From positions 186,001-250,000 of the forward strand of contig JANSLP010000013.1 in assembly GCA_029298735.1 (NCBI GenBank): a stretch of 64,000 bases of DNA. The letters run 5' to 3'. Each line of letters starts with the position of its first letter. Positions within the stretch are counted from its first letter, which is position 1. Of this stretch, positions 1-10,800 are shown piece after piece. The notes under the pieces are model-generated. The model did not search any database. It was not told where the DNA came from and saw only the letters and a program-made list of their open reading frames with translations. The stretch is from Ophiostoma sp. CBS 140.51 (Eukaryota > Ascomycota > Sordariomycetes > Ophiostomatales > Ophiostomataceae). A program made the translations under genes and the position numbers.

Positions 1-1257
1 TTGGTTTCTCGGAGGACAGGCGGGAATACAGCGCCAAAGAATACGCTACAAATAAGGAGTGAACAAACAAACCTCGCAGCATGCTCCGAGGTTTGTTAGT
101 GGCTCCTACCCCGCTAGAGAGAGCAGTGCTCCGGGGAAGCAGGCAGTTGTGAGAGGAGAAAGAATCAAGGAGAGGCCTTCGGATTACCCGATTAGGCAAC
201 CCACAAGTAACTCTTACCTGCTCCACCTCCACACTCGAGAGGCAAAAAAGGTGAGCAAAGAGTGCAGTAAAACAAGAATAGACGAGAGAACTGGACACAA
301 AAAGGACTCTAGAACAGAGAGGATCCTTTCCTCACACCGTGTCACTTTTGCAAAAATTATCGGAGGTCTTGTGCCTCTTCCAGCGGGTCATAGATTGTAG
401 TGGAGAATAAAGGGTTTTGAAGGCACAAAATAGCCACTCAAGCCACTTACACCAGCAGTATTAGTGACTTGACCAGACTCGGCGAATCCGCCGACTACAG
501 GCGCAAACGGCGCGATCGCCGGTGTAAGAATGACATTGCGGCGCGAGAAGAGAGCACAATGCACTCTGACGGGGTGGCATAAAATCGAAGGGATCATGGA
601 TGGGCTCCGAGGAAGAAGTTGGAGACACGCAAAGACAGAGTCAGTTAAGTGTTGTGAGGAATAAAATAATAATAAAAACGTGCTGGAGAAAAAGAAAGAA
701 GCAACACGGCCGAATAAGGTAATATTTGGGAATAATTACAGGATTCCAGAAAATTGTGATAAAAATAAAATTTTATATTAGAATAGCAAAAGAAATGCCG
801 AGCAAAAGACACAAAAATTACAAACAAAAAGAACTCCCAAAGAAACCCCCACCAATACTCTTCCCTCGTGGTGGACGGCAGATGCCTCCGGAGACCGGTG
901 CACTTCACTCTCCAATCTTTGCCTGCCCACTTCGAGCCACCCTCCACTTACACGCTCTCACCCACCTGTGCCGTGCTTGCGTAACTTCCGGCTGCCGTGT
1001 CTTTGTCTTTTTGTTGTAGCTGTTTGTAGAAGTAATACTCTGTTCCCAAGGACTGCCTTCTCTACTATGCTAGGTAGCGTCAATCGGACTCCAGTGAAGA
1101 TTTTCTGCAGCTCTCTTCCCAAATTATTTTGTTTCTAATTCTTCCTTCACCTTTCACATTCTCACGAACTCTTCAAATTTAACCCGCCACTGTCAAACTA
1201 CTTTCGTTTACCTCTACGACACCTCCTACCACTTTAACACACAAACTACTACACACA
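1..1257. other. Intergenic region upstream of the RpiB-like gene
   Basis: No convincing gene is seen. The short reading frames here have no recognisable domain and no supporting intron structure. The last 200 bases before the RpiB-like start are C/T-rich, as expected of a fungal promoter and 5' leader. Confidence 0.5.
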
Positions 1258-1858
1258 ATGGCCGCCTCACAACCATCATGGCGCATCGCCATCGGCTGCG
1301 ATGTACGTCTCTCGTCATTCTCCTACTCTCCTCTGGTGCGCATTAACGTCAACTAATCCCTTTCTCTTCCTTTAGGATGCCGGTGTCAGCTACAAGGAGG
1401 CCATTAAGGCCGACTTTGCCAAGGATGCCCGTGTCACGTCCGTCGTCGATGTTGGCTCCGACGGCAAGCACGACAAGACCGCCTACCCTCACATTGCCGT
1501 CCGCGCCGCCAAGCTCGTTGCCTCGGGTGAGGTCGACCGTGCCGTCCTGATTTGCGGCACGGGCCTCGGCGTCGCCATCTCTGCCAACAAGATCCGCGGT
1601 GTGCGCGCCGTCACTGCCCACGACTCTTTCTCGGTCGAGCGCGCTGTGCTCTCCAACAACGCCCAAGTGCTGTGCATGGGCGAGCGGGTAGTCGGTCTGG
1701 AGCTGGCCCGTCGGTTGGCGCGCGAGTGGCTCGGCTACGTCTTTGACGAGACGAGCGCGAGCGCTGCCAAGGTGCAGGCCATTGGCGAGTACGAGACGGG
1801 CGAGGGCGGTATTGGCAACGGTCCCACGGAGACGGCGACGGCAGTGGATGGCTGCTAA
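1258..1858 (+). CDS. RpiB/LacAB-family sugar-phosphate isomerase (likely D-erythrulose-4-phosphate isomerase)
   Basis: Two exons (1258-1302, 1376-1858) with a 73-bp intron (GTACGT...TTTAG) give 175 residues. The start is the ATG in CACACAATGGCC; splicing joins IAIGCD to DAGVSYKEAIK, the canonical RpiB N-terminus. Visible family features are the GCDDAG start, the catalytic-Cys loop LICGTGLG (Cys75), SANKIRGVRA, and the HDSFSVERAVLSNNAQVLCMG block. RpiB enzymes interconvert aldose and ketose phosphates through an enediol. The direct neighbour is a TIM-like isomerase on the same strand 730 bp downstream. That pair matches the two isomerases of erythritol/erythrulose catabolism (EryI/EryH in Brucella, EYI2/EYI1 in Yarrowia). 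The tetrulose-phosphate assignment is inferred from context; a ribose-5-phosphate isomerase role cannot be excluded. The protein is about 25 residues longer than E. coli RpiB, mostly as a Gly/Thr-rich C-terminal tail. Confidence 0.88.
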
Positions 1859-2588
1859 GCGGTAGACGATTAGGAGAAGATACAAAGGAGGCTACATTTA
1901 TCTGGGAACAGGATGAAGAAGATGATGGTGGCGATTATCACGCTGGAATAAAAATGGAAGCATAAAAATAATACCAAAAATGCTACAAAAATCATCAATA
2001 GCAAGTTGGACTGTCAGACATGGGTGTGCATCGAGAGTCTCGGTGGTGATTGGGATGTGGAATGTGGGATGTGATGGTGATGGCGGACAAAAGCTGTCAT
2101 CGGAGCTGTCGTGACCCACGAGCGCGTATTGCCCCTTTTGGGTTCTCCGGGGCAGGTCCACCAGTATCTATTTTATTTCATTTATTTTCATTTAATCGTT
2201 CGAAAACAAAAAGAAGAAGAAACGGAAGCTGCGAGTATGTCAAAGTGGGTTGCACTAATTCGTACACTACGGCGGCCCTCCGTTTAGCGAGAAAAAGTGA
2301 CCATCCAGTCACAGCAAAGCGAGGCAAGAGCTCTCGAAAGCAAGCTCCGTATGGCGGAAGTGGGTGGGCAATTTGGTAATGGGGATCTGAGTGAGCAACG
2401 GCCGCCGACGGCCAACAATGGCAGGTACGACTGGACCACCCTACGCCAGGAACCAAATATTGTTACGGAAAGAACGATCAACGTCGTCAATCATCAGACA
2501 TTCTTCACTTCTACTCTTTTCAAAACACTCTCAACTTTACGACACAACAAGCAACACTTTTGCCAACAACACCACCCACATCCACACA
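1859..2588. promoter_or_regulatory. Intergenic space between the two isomerase genes
   Basis: 730 bp holding the 3' end of the RpiB-like gene and the promoter and leader of the TIM-like gene. The last 100 bp are A/C-rich with many CAACA/ACAC runs, typical of a fungal 5' leader. No further gene is seen. Confidence 0.4.
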
Positions 2589-3419
2589 ATGGCTCCCGCC
2601 TCTGACAAGCGCCGGCCCATCTTGGGCGTGTCGACCAAGATGTACTTTACGCTCTCGAAAACCCGCAGCTATGTCGACGAGCTGCTGACTTTGCTTGCCG
2701 CCGACGACAACAAGTCGATTACCGACAAGATTGACCTCTTTGTGTGCCCAGACACCCTGTCCCTGCCGTCGGTTGTCGAGCAGGTGCATTCTGCGGGTCT
2801 ACCGCTGCTTCCGGGCGCCCAGGATTGCGCCGACACAGACTATGGCGCATTCACTGGCTTTACGTCGCCGGCGGTGCTGGCCGACGTCGGTGCACGTCTG
2901 GTCGAGGTTGGCCACGCTGAACGCCGCCGGCTGTTGGGCGAGACGGACGCCACGACGGCGGCCAAGGCCAAGGCCGCCGTAAAGAATGGTCTGATCCCGC
3001 TCGTGTGTGTGGGCGAGATTGCGGCACCAGAAAGCGACGCGACAGAGGAAGAGGGTTTTCGTGGTGCTGCAGCTGCGGCTGCCTCCACCGTCATTGCGCA
3101 GATCGCCCCTGTCCTCGAGAGCGTGCCGGACGACGCCGAGGTGCTCCTGGCCTATGAGCCCGTGTGGGCCATTGGCGCCGCCCAGCCAGCCAGTGCTGCT
3201 TATGTGCGCGCTGTCGTGTCGTGCATTCGTGACAAGAGTCCGGCGATCCAGAGACGGGGTGCGGCACGGACCCGCATCCTGTACGGCGGCAGTGCAGGAC
3301 CGGGTCTCTTTGAGCAGCTGGGCGGTGCTGTGGACGGTCTGTTTCTGGGGCGGTTCGGGCACGATCCAAAGCAGTTTCTCAAGACGGCACACGAGGTGGC
3401 GGGAACATCGTCGTGGTAA
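2589..3419 (+). CDS. Triosephosphate-isomerase-like protein (likely L-erythrulose-1-phosphate isomerase)
   Basis: Single exon, 276 residues; the start is the ATG in CACACAATGGCTCCC, after an A/C-rich leader. TIM-barrel catalytic residues are all present: Lys17 in GVSTKMY (GNWKMN in glycolytic TIM), His109 in VEVGHAERR, Glu190 in AYEPVWAIG, and the phosphate-binding ILYGGS. The changed Lys loop and the divergent barrel suggest a paralogue of glycolytic TIM. In bacteria EryH, and in Yarrowia EYI1, are TIM-like enzymes that isomerise L-erythrulose-1-phosphate. The tandem RpiB-like gene upstream supports that role here. The kinase and the erythritol dehydrogenase expected of the pathway are not in the window, so the pathway assignment is inference; the fold and catalytic competence are seen directly. 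Confidence 0.87.
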   Translation: MAPASDKRRPILGVSTKMYFTLSKTRSYVDELLTLLAADDNKSITDKIDLFVCPDTLSLPSVVEQVHSAGLPLLPGAQDCADTDYGAFTGFTSPAVLADVGARLVEVGHAERRRLLGETDATTAAKAKAAVKNGLIPLVCVGEIAAPESDATEEEGFRGAAAAAASTVIAQIAPVLESVPDDAEVLLAYEPVWAIGAAQPASAAYVRAVVSCIRDKSPAIQRRGAARTRILYGGSAGPGLFEQLGGAVDGLFLGRFGHDPKQFLKTAHEVAGTSSW

Positions 3420-6213
3420 GTTGTCGTCAACACAGCGGCACGGTGAACTTACCCGCGGACCAACGATGGACTTCCACTATATACCCTGTTCACGATACTG
3501 GCACGTCGGAACTGTTTGACTATCAAGAGAATGACAAAATCAGCGAATCAAAAGAAAACCACGACATCAGAGAGACCTGAGACCAAACCACCCCATGACC
3601 CGAAAACTCAATTTCAAAACTCAAAACTGGAACCCGACGAAAATAGATACCGAACCGGACAGCAACCTTGACGATGCTCTTGACGACAAGCTTTTCGAGG
3701 GTCCGCAAGCCAAGATGCCCTTAAAAGCCAAAGAGAAATAAAGAATAAATTATAAAGAATAGAGTCGAAAGTGATAAAAAAGGTCAAAGAGTCGGGAAGC
3801 TCAAACAGCAACGGTTGTCGACGACCGAACAGCAAGGGAGGAGGAGACGAAGTAGAAACGCATAAAATGTCACGATAATGTTTATTTTCATCCATTGTGC
3901 CTGTCTTTCTTTTCCTGCCAGGTCTCTTTTTCTTACTTTTTTCTTATTCTTTTCTCCTTCACCGGGCATGCTATTTTTACATTGTCATGTTCTATTCCCC
4001 TTTTCTCATTCGCTCATTCATCCTTCTCGTCCCTTGCCGCTTTGCGAACCTGGACTCTTCGACTCTGGACAGTGTTTCAAAACGGCCTGTCAACGAGAGT
4101 CATGCGGCGCGTAAAGTTTCCCATGTGCAGGTTTTTTCTTTTCTTTTCTTCATGGCCTCAACTTTTCACACTCTCCAGACCGTCTGTGATCCTCTGTGAT
4201 CCTCTTCGACCCTTTATTGACCCTCTGTCGCCCCCTCTGATCCCCCTATTGTTCCTTGTCGGCGGTCATGATGCGCGGCAGAGGTTCCCTGACAGAGGTG
4301 CCCTGGTTGACTGTTTGACGATATGGAGATCATTGACATCCTCTTATTCATTCCACAGACCGCTACTATGATTGGATTCCATACCCGTTTTCATTTTACC
4401 ATTGGTGTACCTTCATTGTCACTTTCACCTTCACTCTCATTTATCGATCCTCATTGTTACCACGTCGTTCCTACCTTTGAATGTGGAGGCCAGCAGACAT
4501 GGGTTCTTTTGTGAAGCCCTTTTGTATGGCCGCCAGGTTGACTCCCAGGTTGTGTCGCGAGAAGTTTGGGCCGATGTTTCGGAGAGCGGCCTTGGCGCGT
4601 TTTGCCAGGGGGAGAAGGTCGGGCCAGGCCCTCACAGAAGGCCTGGAGCCTCATTGGGAAGGCCCTGCAAAAGAGGAGGCTCAAGCACAATGGCAGGCAC
4701 TGTCAGCAACCGCTCGCACCTGCCATCACCACCAAAAAAGTCTTAACCCCGAACCTCCTTTCCCAACAACATCCCCCGCCCCACAAAACATGGGAGGGCC
4801 AAGACAAAACACAAAGTCAAACTCGCTACGACCACCTCGATACGACGCAGCGTTTCCACAATACAACAAGACATAGAAGAGACCCAGAAACCCCACAAAC
4901 CCCTTTCCAGTCTCTTTTCCATCGACCTGGTCAGTGGACGTTGAAGGAGCAGTGCAAGTGAACTGCCAAACACACAGAGTCATGAATCTGGCACCCGAAA
5001 CTCGCCCAAACTGTTCAAACCTGTCCAACTCCCTTTTGAGATCGACGGCGCGTCCGTGGCTGTAATGGGCGGCTGTGTGCTCATCAGTGATGGGCGAGGG
5101 CCCTTGGCTTGAACTCCAGTGGGCTCTGGTACCCTCTGATGTGCTGGTGATGCACTGGTTGATGCTCGTTGATAGGCGCATCGCCTGCTGCTCTTTTCAT
5201 GCGAGTTTCCAATTCGGCTCGTCTTGCCCTCGTTGCTTTTTCTGTTGTGCCCCTTTCTTTCTGCTATGCTGTTCACTGTCTTTCGTTATGTCCCTTCTTT
5301 ATGTCACTTCCCAGAAAAACTCCCCTGGCTGACATGAAACTCGACCATTGACTGCAAACAAACAAAGTTTTGCGGCATAATCATACACCCACATGGGCCC
5401 TTACGACATACCTCGCGCTCGCAGCATACCTCTCCAAGTGGTTGAGACGACTGCGACTGGGTCTGGTCCCTGCTTACCTACTTACAACGGATTCTCCGTA
5501 TCTTATCACTGCGACTCTGCGCGGAGAGAGGAAAGGGGGAAGGTGTGAAAGGGATACGCCGTACATAGAAAACGACACAAAACGACACGGGCCAAAACGT
5601 TGGCTGGCTCTCTGTTCGTCTCATGCCCATGTGGAACACAAGAAACAGCATGGGGTCAAGAGAAGAGTTTCCTATCCAGGAGAGTGAATACCATGCCTGT
5701 CGTTACTTTTGCTGTCGAACCCCAGCAGACCCCAGCAGGCAATCGACATGTCTTGGCTTTTGCTTTGACTTTTTGCCTTTTTGGCAACAACAGGGAGATC
5801 CGGCGAGCCTCTCCCCAGGCAAAAGCTTGTCGTTGAACAGGGGGCCCAAGTGGGATGCCCTGGCAAAGAAGGAAGCACTGGCAGCTTGGCTTTTTCGTTT
5901 TGCGTTCTTCGATCCTCTTTTGGGGCTTTTACTAAATCCTCTTGAAAGTGTCAAGTTGGTATAAATAAAACAACCCATCATCCCTCTTGTTGCCTTCTTC
6001 TTCTTTTCCCTTCTCTCTTTTCTCTTCTTCACCCACCTTCACACACGCAATTCTTCTCTTCTTTTTTTCTTCACACATTTTTTCTTCTTTCACACCCCTG
6101 GCTGGTCCTTTTGATTCTTTTTCTTTCACTATCCTTAACAGACCATTTCTTTTACACTCCCTCAACTTCCACTTTGTTTTATTTTTATATACCTTTTTTC
6201 ACAACCCATCACA
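3420..6213. other. Long intergenic region before the repeat-protein gene
   Basis: About 2.8 kb with many short, mutually overlapping reading frames of biased composition and no recognisable domain. The last 210 bp are strongly C/T-rich, a pyrimidine leader often seen upstream of highly expressed fungal genes. Nothing else is supportable. Confidence 0.5.
5960..5969 (+). promoter_or_regulatory. TATA box of the Kex2-repeat protein gene
   Basis: TATAAATAAA lies about 245 bp upstream of the ATG at 6214 and is followed by a C/T-rich leader that reaches to the start codon. Such an arrangement is common in strongly or conditionally expressed fungal genes. The transcription start itself is not known. 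Confidence 0.5.
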
Positions 6214-7395
6214 ATGAAGTTCCTCGCTGTTCTTACCCTGGCCACCTCGGCCATGGCCATCGCCGTTGAGCCCCGCCACCACGCCGGCAAGAAGACGACC
6301 ACCACCACAGCTGCTGCCGCTAACAACGCAGCTGTCGATGCTGCTGCTTCCACACTGGCCGCCTGCGAGGCGAGCGCTGCTGTGGCCAAGCGCCATCACG
6401 CCGGCAAGAAGACTGGTGCCACTGCTACTGCTGCCGCTGTTGTCGACGCTGCCTGCGCCTCGGCCTCGGCGGTTGTCGCTGCCGACTGCGCCAACGCCGG
6501 CGCTATTGCCCGCCGTCACCACGCTGGTAAGAAGACCAACAACGGCGGCACCGCCACCACTGCCGACCAGGCTGCGGCCGAGGCTGTTGCTGCTTGCGAG
6601 GCCTCTGTCCAGGCTATTGCCAAGCGTCACCACGCCGGTAAGAAGACCAACCACGCCACGACGGCTGCTGTTGCCGCCAACAACGTTGCTGCTGCCTCGT
6701 CTGCGGCTGCAGAGAACGTTGTCGCTGCCGCCTCGTCTCTTGCTGCTTGCCAGGCTACCGTCGATGCTGTCGCCAAGCGCCACCACGCTGGCAAGAAGAC
6801 GACTGGCACCACCACTGCTGCTGCTGCCAACAACGCCGCCGCATCCTCCACTGTGGCCGCTGATGCTGCTTGCGCTTCCGAGTCGGCTGTTGTCGCGTCT
6901 GAGTGCGCCGCCGTCGGTGCCCTGGCCCGTCGTCACCATGCTGGCAAGAAGACCACTGGCACCAACACGGCTGCCGCTGCTGATGCTGCTACTTCCACCA
7001 CTGCCGACGAGGCTGAGGCTGCTGCCGTTGCTGCTTGCCAGGCTACCGTCGATGCTGTCGCCAAGCGCCATTTTGCTGAGGTTGCTAAGCGCCACCACGC
7101 CGGTCAGAAGACCAACCCGACCACCACTGCCGCTGCTGCTGCCAACAACGCCGCTGCCACTGGCACTGCTGGCTGCCCGCCTACCGCTGCTGAGGCCTGT
7201 GCTGCCATTGCCCGTCGCCACCACGCTGGCAAGAAGACTGGTACTGGCGCCACGGGCGGCAACGCAGCTAACAACAATGCTGCTGACGCTGCCAACGCTG
7301 CCGAGCTGGCTGCTTGCGAGGCTCACGCTGCTGTCCAGCGCCGCCACCACGCCGGCAAGAAGACCACTGGCACTGGCACCAACTGCCCTGTCTAA
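6214..7395 (+). CDS. Secreted Kex2-processed repeat protein with nine HHAG[KQ]KT units
   Basis: Uninterrupted 393-residue protein. Residues 1-15 or 1-17 are a clear signal peptide (MKFLAVLTLATSAMA), followed by a short propeptide ending in EPR. The motif RHHAG[KQ]KT then occurs nine times, with its Arg at residues 21, 60, 101, 138, 189, 240, 293, 335 and 377; a degenerate KRHFAEVA sits at 284-291. In eight of nine copies the Arg is the second residue of KR or RR, so Kex2 cleavage would release peptides of about 35-53 residues, each starting His-His-Ala-Gly. The remainder of each unit is Ala/Thr/Asn/Val-rich with one or two Cys. This is the architecture of fungal KEPs (Kex2-processed repeat proteins), which include Ustilago Rep1 repellents, alpha-type pheromone precursors and dikaritin RiPP precursors. 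Unit length fits the repellent type best. No UstY-type oxidase (DUF3328) gene is seen nearby. The HHAG motif is not one I recognise. TATA box and pyrimidine leader suggest strong expression. Confidence 0.85.
   Translation: MKFLAVLTLATSAMAIAVEPRHHAGKKTTTTTAAAANNAAVDAAASTLAACEASAAVAKRHHAGKKTGATATAAAVVDAACASASAVVAADCANAGAIARRHHAGKKTNNGGTATTADQAAAEAVAACEASVQAIAKRHHAGKKTNHATTAAVAANNVAAASSAAAENVVAAASSLAACQATVDAVAKRHHAGKKTTGTTTAAAANNAAASSTVAADAACASESAVVASECAAVGALARRHHAGKKTTGTNTAAAADAATSTTADEAEAAAVAACQATVDAVAKRHFAEVAKRHHAGQKTNPTTTAAAAANNAAATGTAGCPPTAAEACAAIARRHHAGKKTGTGATGGNAANNNAADAANAAELAACEAHAAVQRRHHAGKKTTGTGTNCPV
6274..7365 (+). repeat. Array of nine imperfect tandem coding repeats, 37-53 codons each
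   Basis: Unit starts are spaced 39, 41, 37, 51, 51, 53, 42 and 42 codons. Two unit classes are visible. One-Cys units carry AACxA and end in AKR. Two-Cys units (starting at 60, 189 and 293) carry a first Cys, a second Cys 7-11 residues later, and end in ARR. The class order is 1,2,1,1,2,1,2,1, then a short terminal unit with one Cys. The ninth unit is truncated, ending TNCPV. Confidence 0.8.
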
Positions 7396-7817
7396 GGGAA
7401 GCTGAGAGAGCCATGAACAGCGAGAGATATGGCTAAAAAGGAGAGAGTGTGTGCGCCCTTATCTGCAGCGTAGATCGCTACGAAAGAACAAGGTGAAGTC
7501 CATTTATTTTTTTGAGACTTGCTTTGTATAAAAATGTGTGAAAAACGAAACTAGGACGAGAAGAATGGCAACCTATTTTACGTGTGCCCTCCTTTTCTGT
7601 CTTCCCTCCCCTAGCCTTCTCTTCTTGTGTTAGTGTGTTTATTTTACCTTTCCGACTACCAAACGTCGACGTATATATAAAAATATAATAAAAATGGCAA
7701 ATGAGTCTATTAATGATATTGGTCGTGAGCGAAATGAATGCGTTGATTTAAACTTGCGTCGACCTCTGTATGGCGATCAATTATGTACACATAGATACAT
7801 CCATATCTCCATGCTGC
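7396..7817. other. Convergent 3' flank between the repeat-protein and NLR genes
   Basis: 422 bp that should contain both 3' UTRs. It has an A/T-rich stretch with AATATAATAAAAATGG near 7680, plausible for polyadenylation. No gene is seen. Confidence 0.4.
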
Positions 7818-10800
7818 CTACTCACTGCAGCCTGCCTCGAGGAGAAGCCGCCTGATTTCCTCCTCCTGGTCTTGAAGATGAAACCTGGATTCAGCACATA
7901 CTGCCAACGTATTTCTGCCGCTTGGATCCATAAAGCTCACATCGGCACCAGCTTCAATCAGTAGGCGTATTGCATGCGACTTCATGTCTTTTGCAGCCCA
8001 CATCAAAGGTGTGAGCCCGCCATTATCCTTCCAGTCAACCTTGGCACCAGATGCAAGCAATAGTCGGACCACTCCATCCTGTGCCACCCCATGAGATAGC
8101 GCCGTCTTGCCTTCATTATCGACAGCATTGACGTCCGCACGAGCATCAATGAGTAGTTTGATGGTCTCTTCATTGTTGCACAGGGCTGCTTGAATCAGCG
8201 GCGTATGTCCTGTATCTTCGTCATGAGAGTTCACGGAAGCACCAACAGACAGTAGAAACTGCACCAGCTCCTCAAACGGCACTGCCAATGAAAGTGCCGT
8301 TCTGCCCTTGAATCGTGCTCTGTTGACGTTGCAACCGGCATCGAAAGATTGCTTCACAAGGGTCTTGTTGCCGCATTTGGCTGCAAAGCACAGTGCCTTG
8401 TCCCTGTTGTAGTCCTCTTCAGGTACGATACGTGCACCTGCTTGGAGATACAGTGCTATGATACTACTTACGCCCTTTTTGATGGCAATCATAAATGGAG
8501 TCTGGTCGTTCATGTCCACCGAACAGGGTGACGGGCCCTTTTGCAGAATCATTTTAATGATTGCTTCTTGGTCGTGCTCGGTAGCAACATGCAAGGCTGT
8601 CATATCAAGCACGTCTTTTGCAAAGACGTCGGCACCCGCCTTCAAAAGTTCCTCGACGGCGCTTACATGGCCTCCACGGGCGGCCAAAAGCAATGGGGTC
8701 TCGTTTCTGTAGTTGCGTTCGTTGACTGTCGCTCCAGAGTTGAGAAGATGTCGAATCACGGCAGTATGCCCCCCGCTGGCAGCCCAAGACAATGGCGTAT
8801 TGTTGTACTCCTTGTCTTTGATGTTCACATCGGCACCGCGCTGCAGCAGCAATATGACGGAGGACAGATGGCCAAAGTATGACATCTCTAAAAGACCTGC
8901 AAGCACTTTGTGGTCCCAAGAGTACCCAAATTGAGCCTCTGCAAAGATGGGCGCCCAGACGTTTCTCTTGCTCATTGAGCTGTCGCAAATATCGAAAGCG
9001 ATTGATGCCAGGGGGTCGTCGGTGCTGACATTGGCTTCATGGAAATGGTCTGCCCAGTTTTTGGCAGCATACTCAAGAAGGTCCATCCGGACATCCTCCT
9101 TCAAGGAGCCAAAGACCTCCGAGTCGAGGCAGTTTAGGTAAAGAATGCAGATTTTTGCAAATATTCTGTTAGCCTCTTGTGTTGTGATGGAATGGTGCCA
9201 GCTGAAATCGGATGCAAGAGATGGAGATATCGTGGTCAAACTGTCCTTGGCCGTAGAGGTGGACGATGATGTATCTGGGCGAAGAAGAAACTCCCGGGCC
9301 GTCAAATGAATGAGATATATCCTTCGGTCATTGATTGTGATGAACAGACCGCAAATTGACCGGAGCCGTGTCTTAAAGTCGTCCTCATCCTCTAGATCTA
9401 GATCATCGATCGAGTCGGGGCGATTTTCTTCGCCATCGATATTGACAGCAATATTCATTTCAGCAAGCGTCAGTGGCGCGCTGGCGGCGAGAATTATGGC
9501 CAAGATCCTCCGGACCTCGGCGCGGTCTCGGGACCTGGCAAGAATGCTCTCATAGGCATCATTGACGGTTTGTGGCATTTTCGATATGGCATTCTCAATG
9601 CCCTTCTCTGTCTTTTTGAAGAGTGCATCTTTCAGGTAGTCAAAGACGAGATGAACCCAGAGATATGTTCGGTGTTCCATACCAAGAAACTTTTCTGCAA
9701 GGATAGTCTTCAGCTTGTCGGATAGGTGCTTTTCTCGTGCCAATTGTTCAACTCGGTACTGGATGACGGAGTTGACTTCTTGGCTGATAGTTTCCGACTC
9801 TTCTTCTCCGGGGATGTGGACGTGGGGAAATTTTTGAAGCAGAGGTTGAAACTCCAAGAGGATCTGCTCGTATGGTCGACTTGTCATAATCACTTTCAGC
9901 TGGCTCTCTTCCTCATTTTCTTTGGGGAACAACTCCTCCAAGTTCTCCATCAGGTCACGGAATTCGGACATGGCACACTCGTCTAAAGCGTCTAGGACGA
10001 CCGTGACTGGGCCCGCTCTGGGGTCATGCACAGCTTTCCTGAAAATATTCCAGAGTGATGCAGTTGAATTGATGAGCCCAGGACCTTCACGCATGAACGA
10101 GTCCGTGGCACAGTTGATGAGGGCTGGATTTTGAGTAAAGAGCTGATGGAGAATGGCACAAAGTGCCTGCCGAGCTGTGTTTTGGTCCTGGTCTTTGAAG
10201 AAAAAGTAGCAGATGGCGGTGCCGGACGTAGATTTTGCTGGTAGCTCGTGGTCAACCAAGTACTTGGCAAGTACCGACTTGCCACAGCCAGGATCAGCGG
10301 ACACGAGGAGAGGGCTGGAGGTCTGGTCTAGCCATCGTTGAAAGTCGACGTGTTGAAGAAACCATTGACAAGTGTCCTCGACGCGGTTCTCTACGCGATT
10401 TTTGTACCACTCGTAGGTAATGTCCTTGTTGCTGCTGGTGAGGCGAAAGAGGCGGAGGCACTTTTCTTCGTCCCTCGTGAGCCTTTGTTGTTTGGCGTCT
10501 TGTTGTGATTGCAGAGCGATGTCTCGAATCTCTTCAACAACGGTGAGTTGCGTTTTGGAAATACCCAAATGAGTTCTGGACACGCCCAGTTGCTGGTCTG
10601 TGACGGAGAGAAGACTCTGCATCTTGTCGAGATAGCCTGCGCATGTCTTGTTGAGACGCGTAAGCTCTTGTAAAGAAGTAAGCTCGCTCATTCGAGCCAA
10701 GTCTGCATTGATGGCGGCCTCTAGGTCCTTGATCTCGTCTTGCATCTTCTTCCACTCGTTTTGCTGGAACAGATCTTCGACGTAGCCCCTGAGATTGCTT

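Noticed and set aside
59..400. 113-residue open frame at the window start
   Set aside because: Composition is random-like, no domain or signal peptide, and no promoter or intron features support it.
6199..7350. 383-codon minus-strand frame opposite the HHAG repeat gene
   Set aside because: It mirrors the repeat codons (Ser/Gly/Val-rich antisense). The plus strand has the signal peptide, TATA box and Kex2 sites.
6214..7395. Considered an alpha-factor-type mating pheromone precursor
   Set aside because: Units are 37-53 residues, Ala-rich and lack the short Trp/Cys- or Pro-Gly-containing pheromone core; mating-type neighbours are absent.
6214..7395. Considered a dikaritin (ustiloxin/phomopsin-type) RiPP precursor
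   Set aside because: No UstY-like (DUF3328) oxidase, tyrosinase or transporter gene lies nearby, and the repeated core lacks the usual Tyr.
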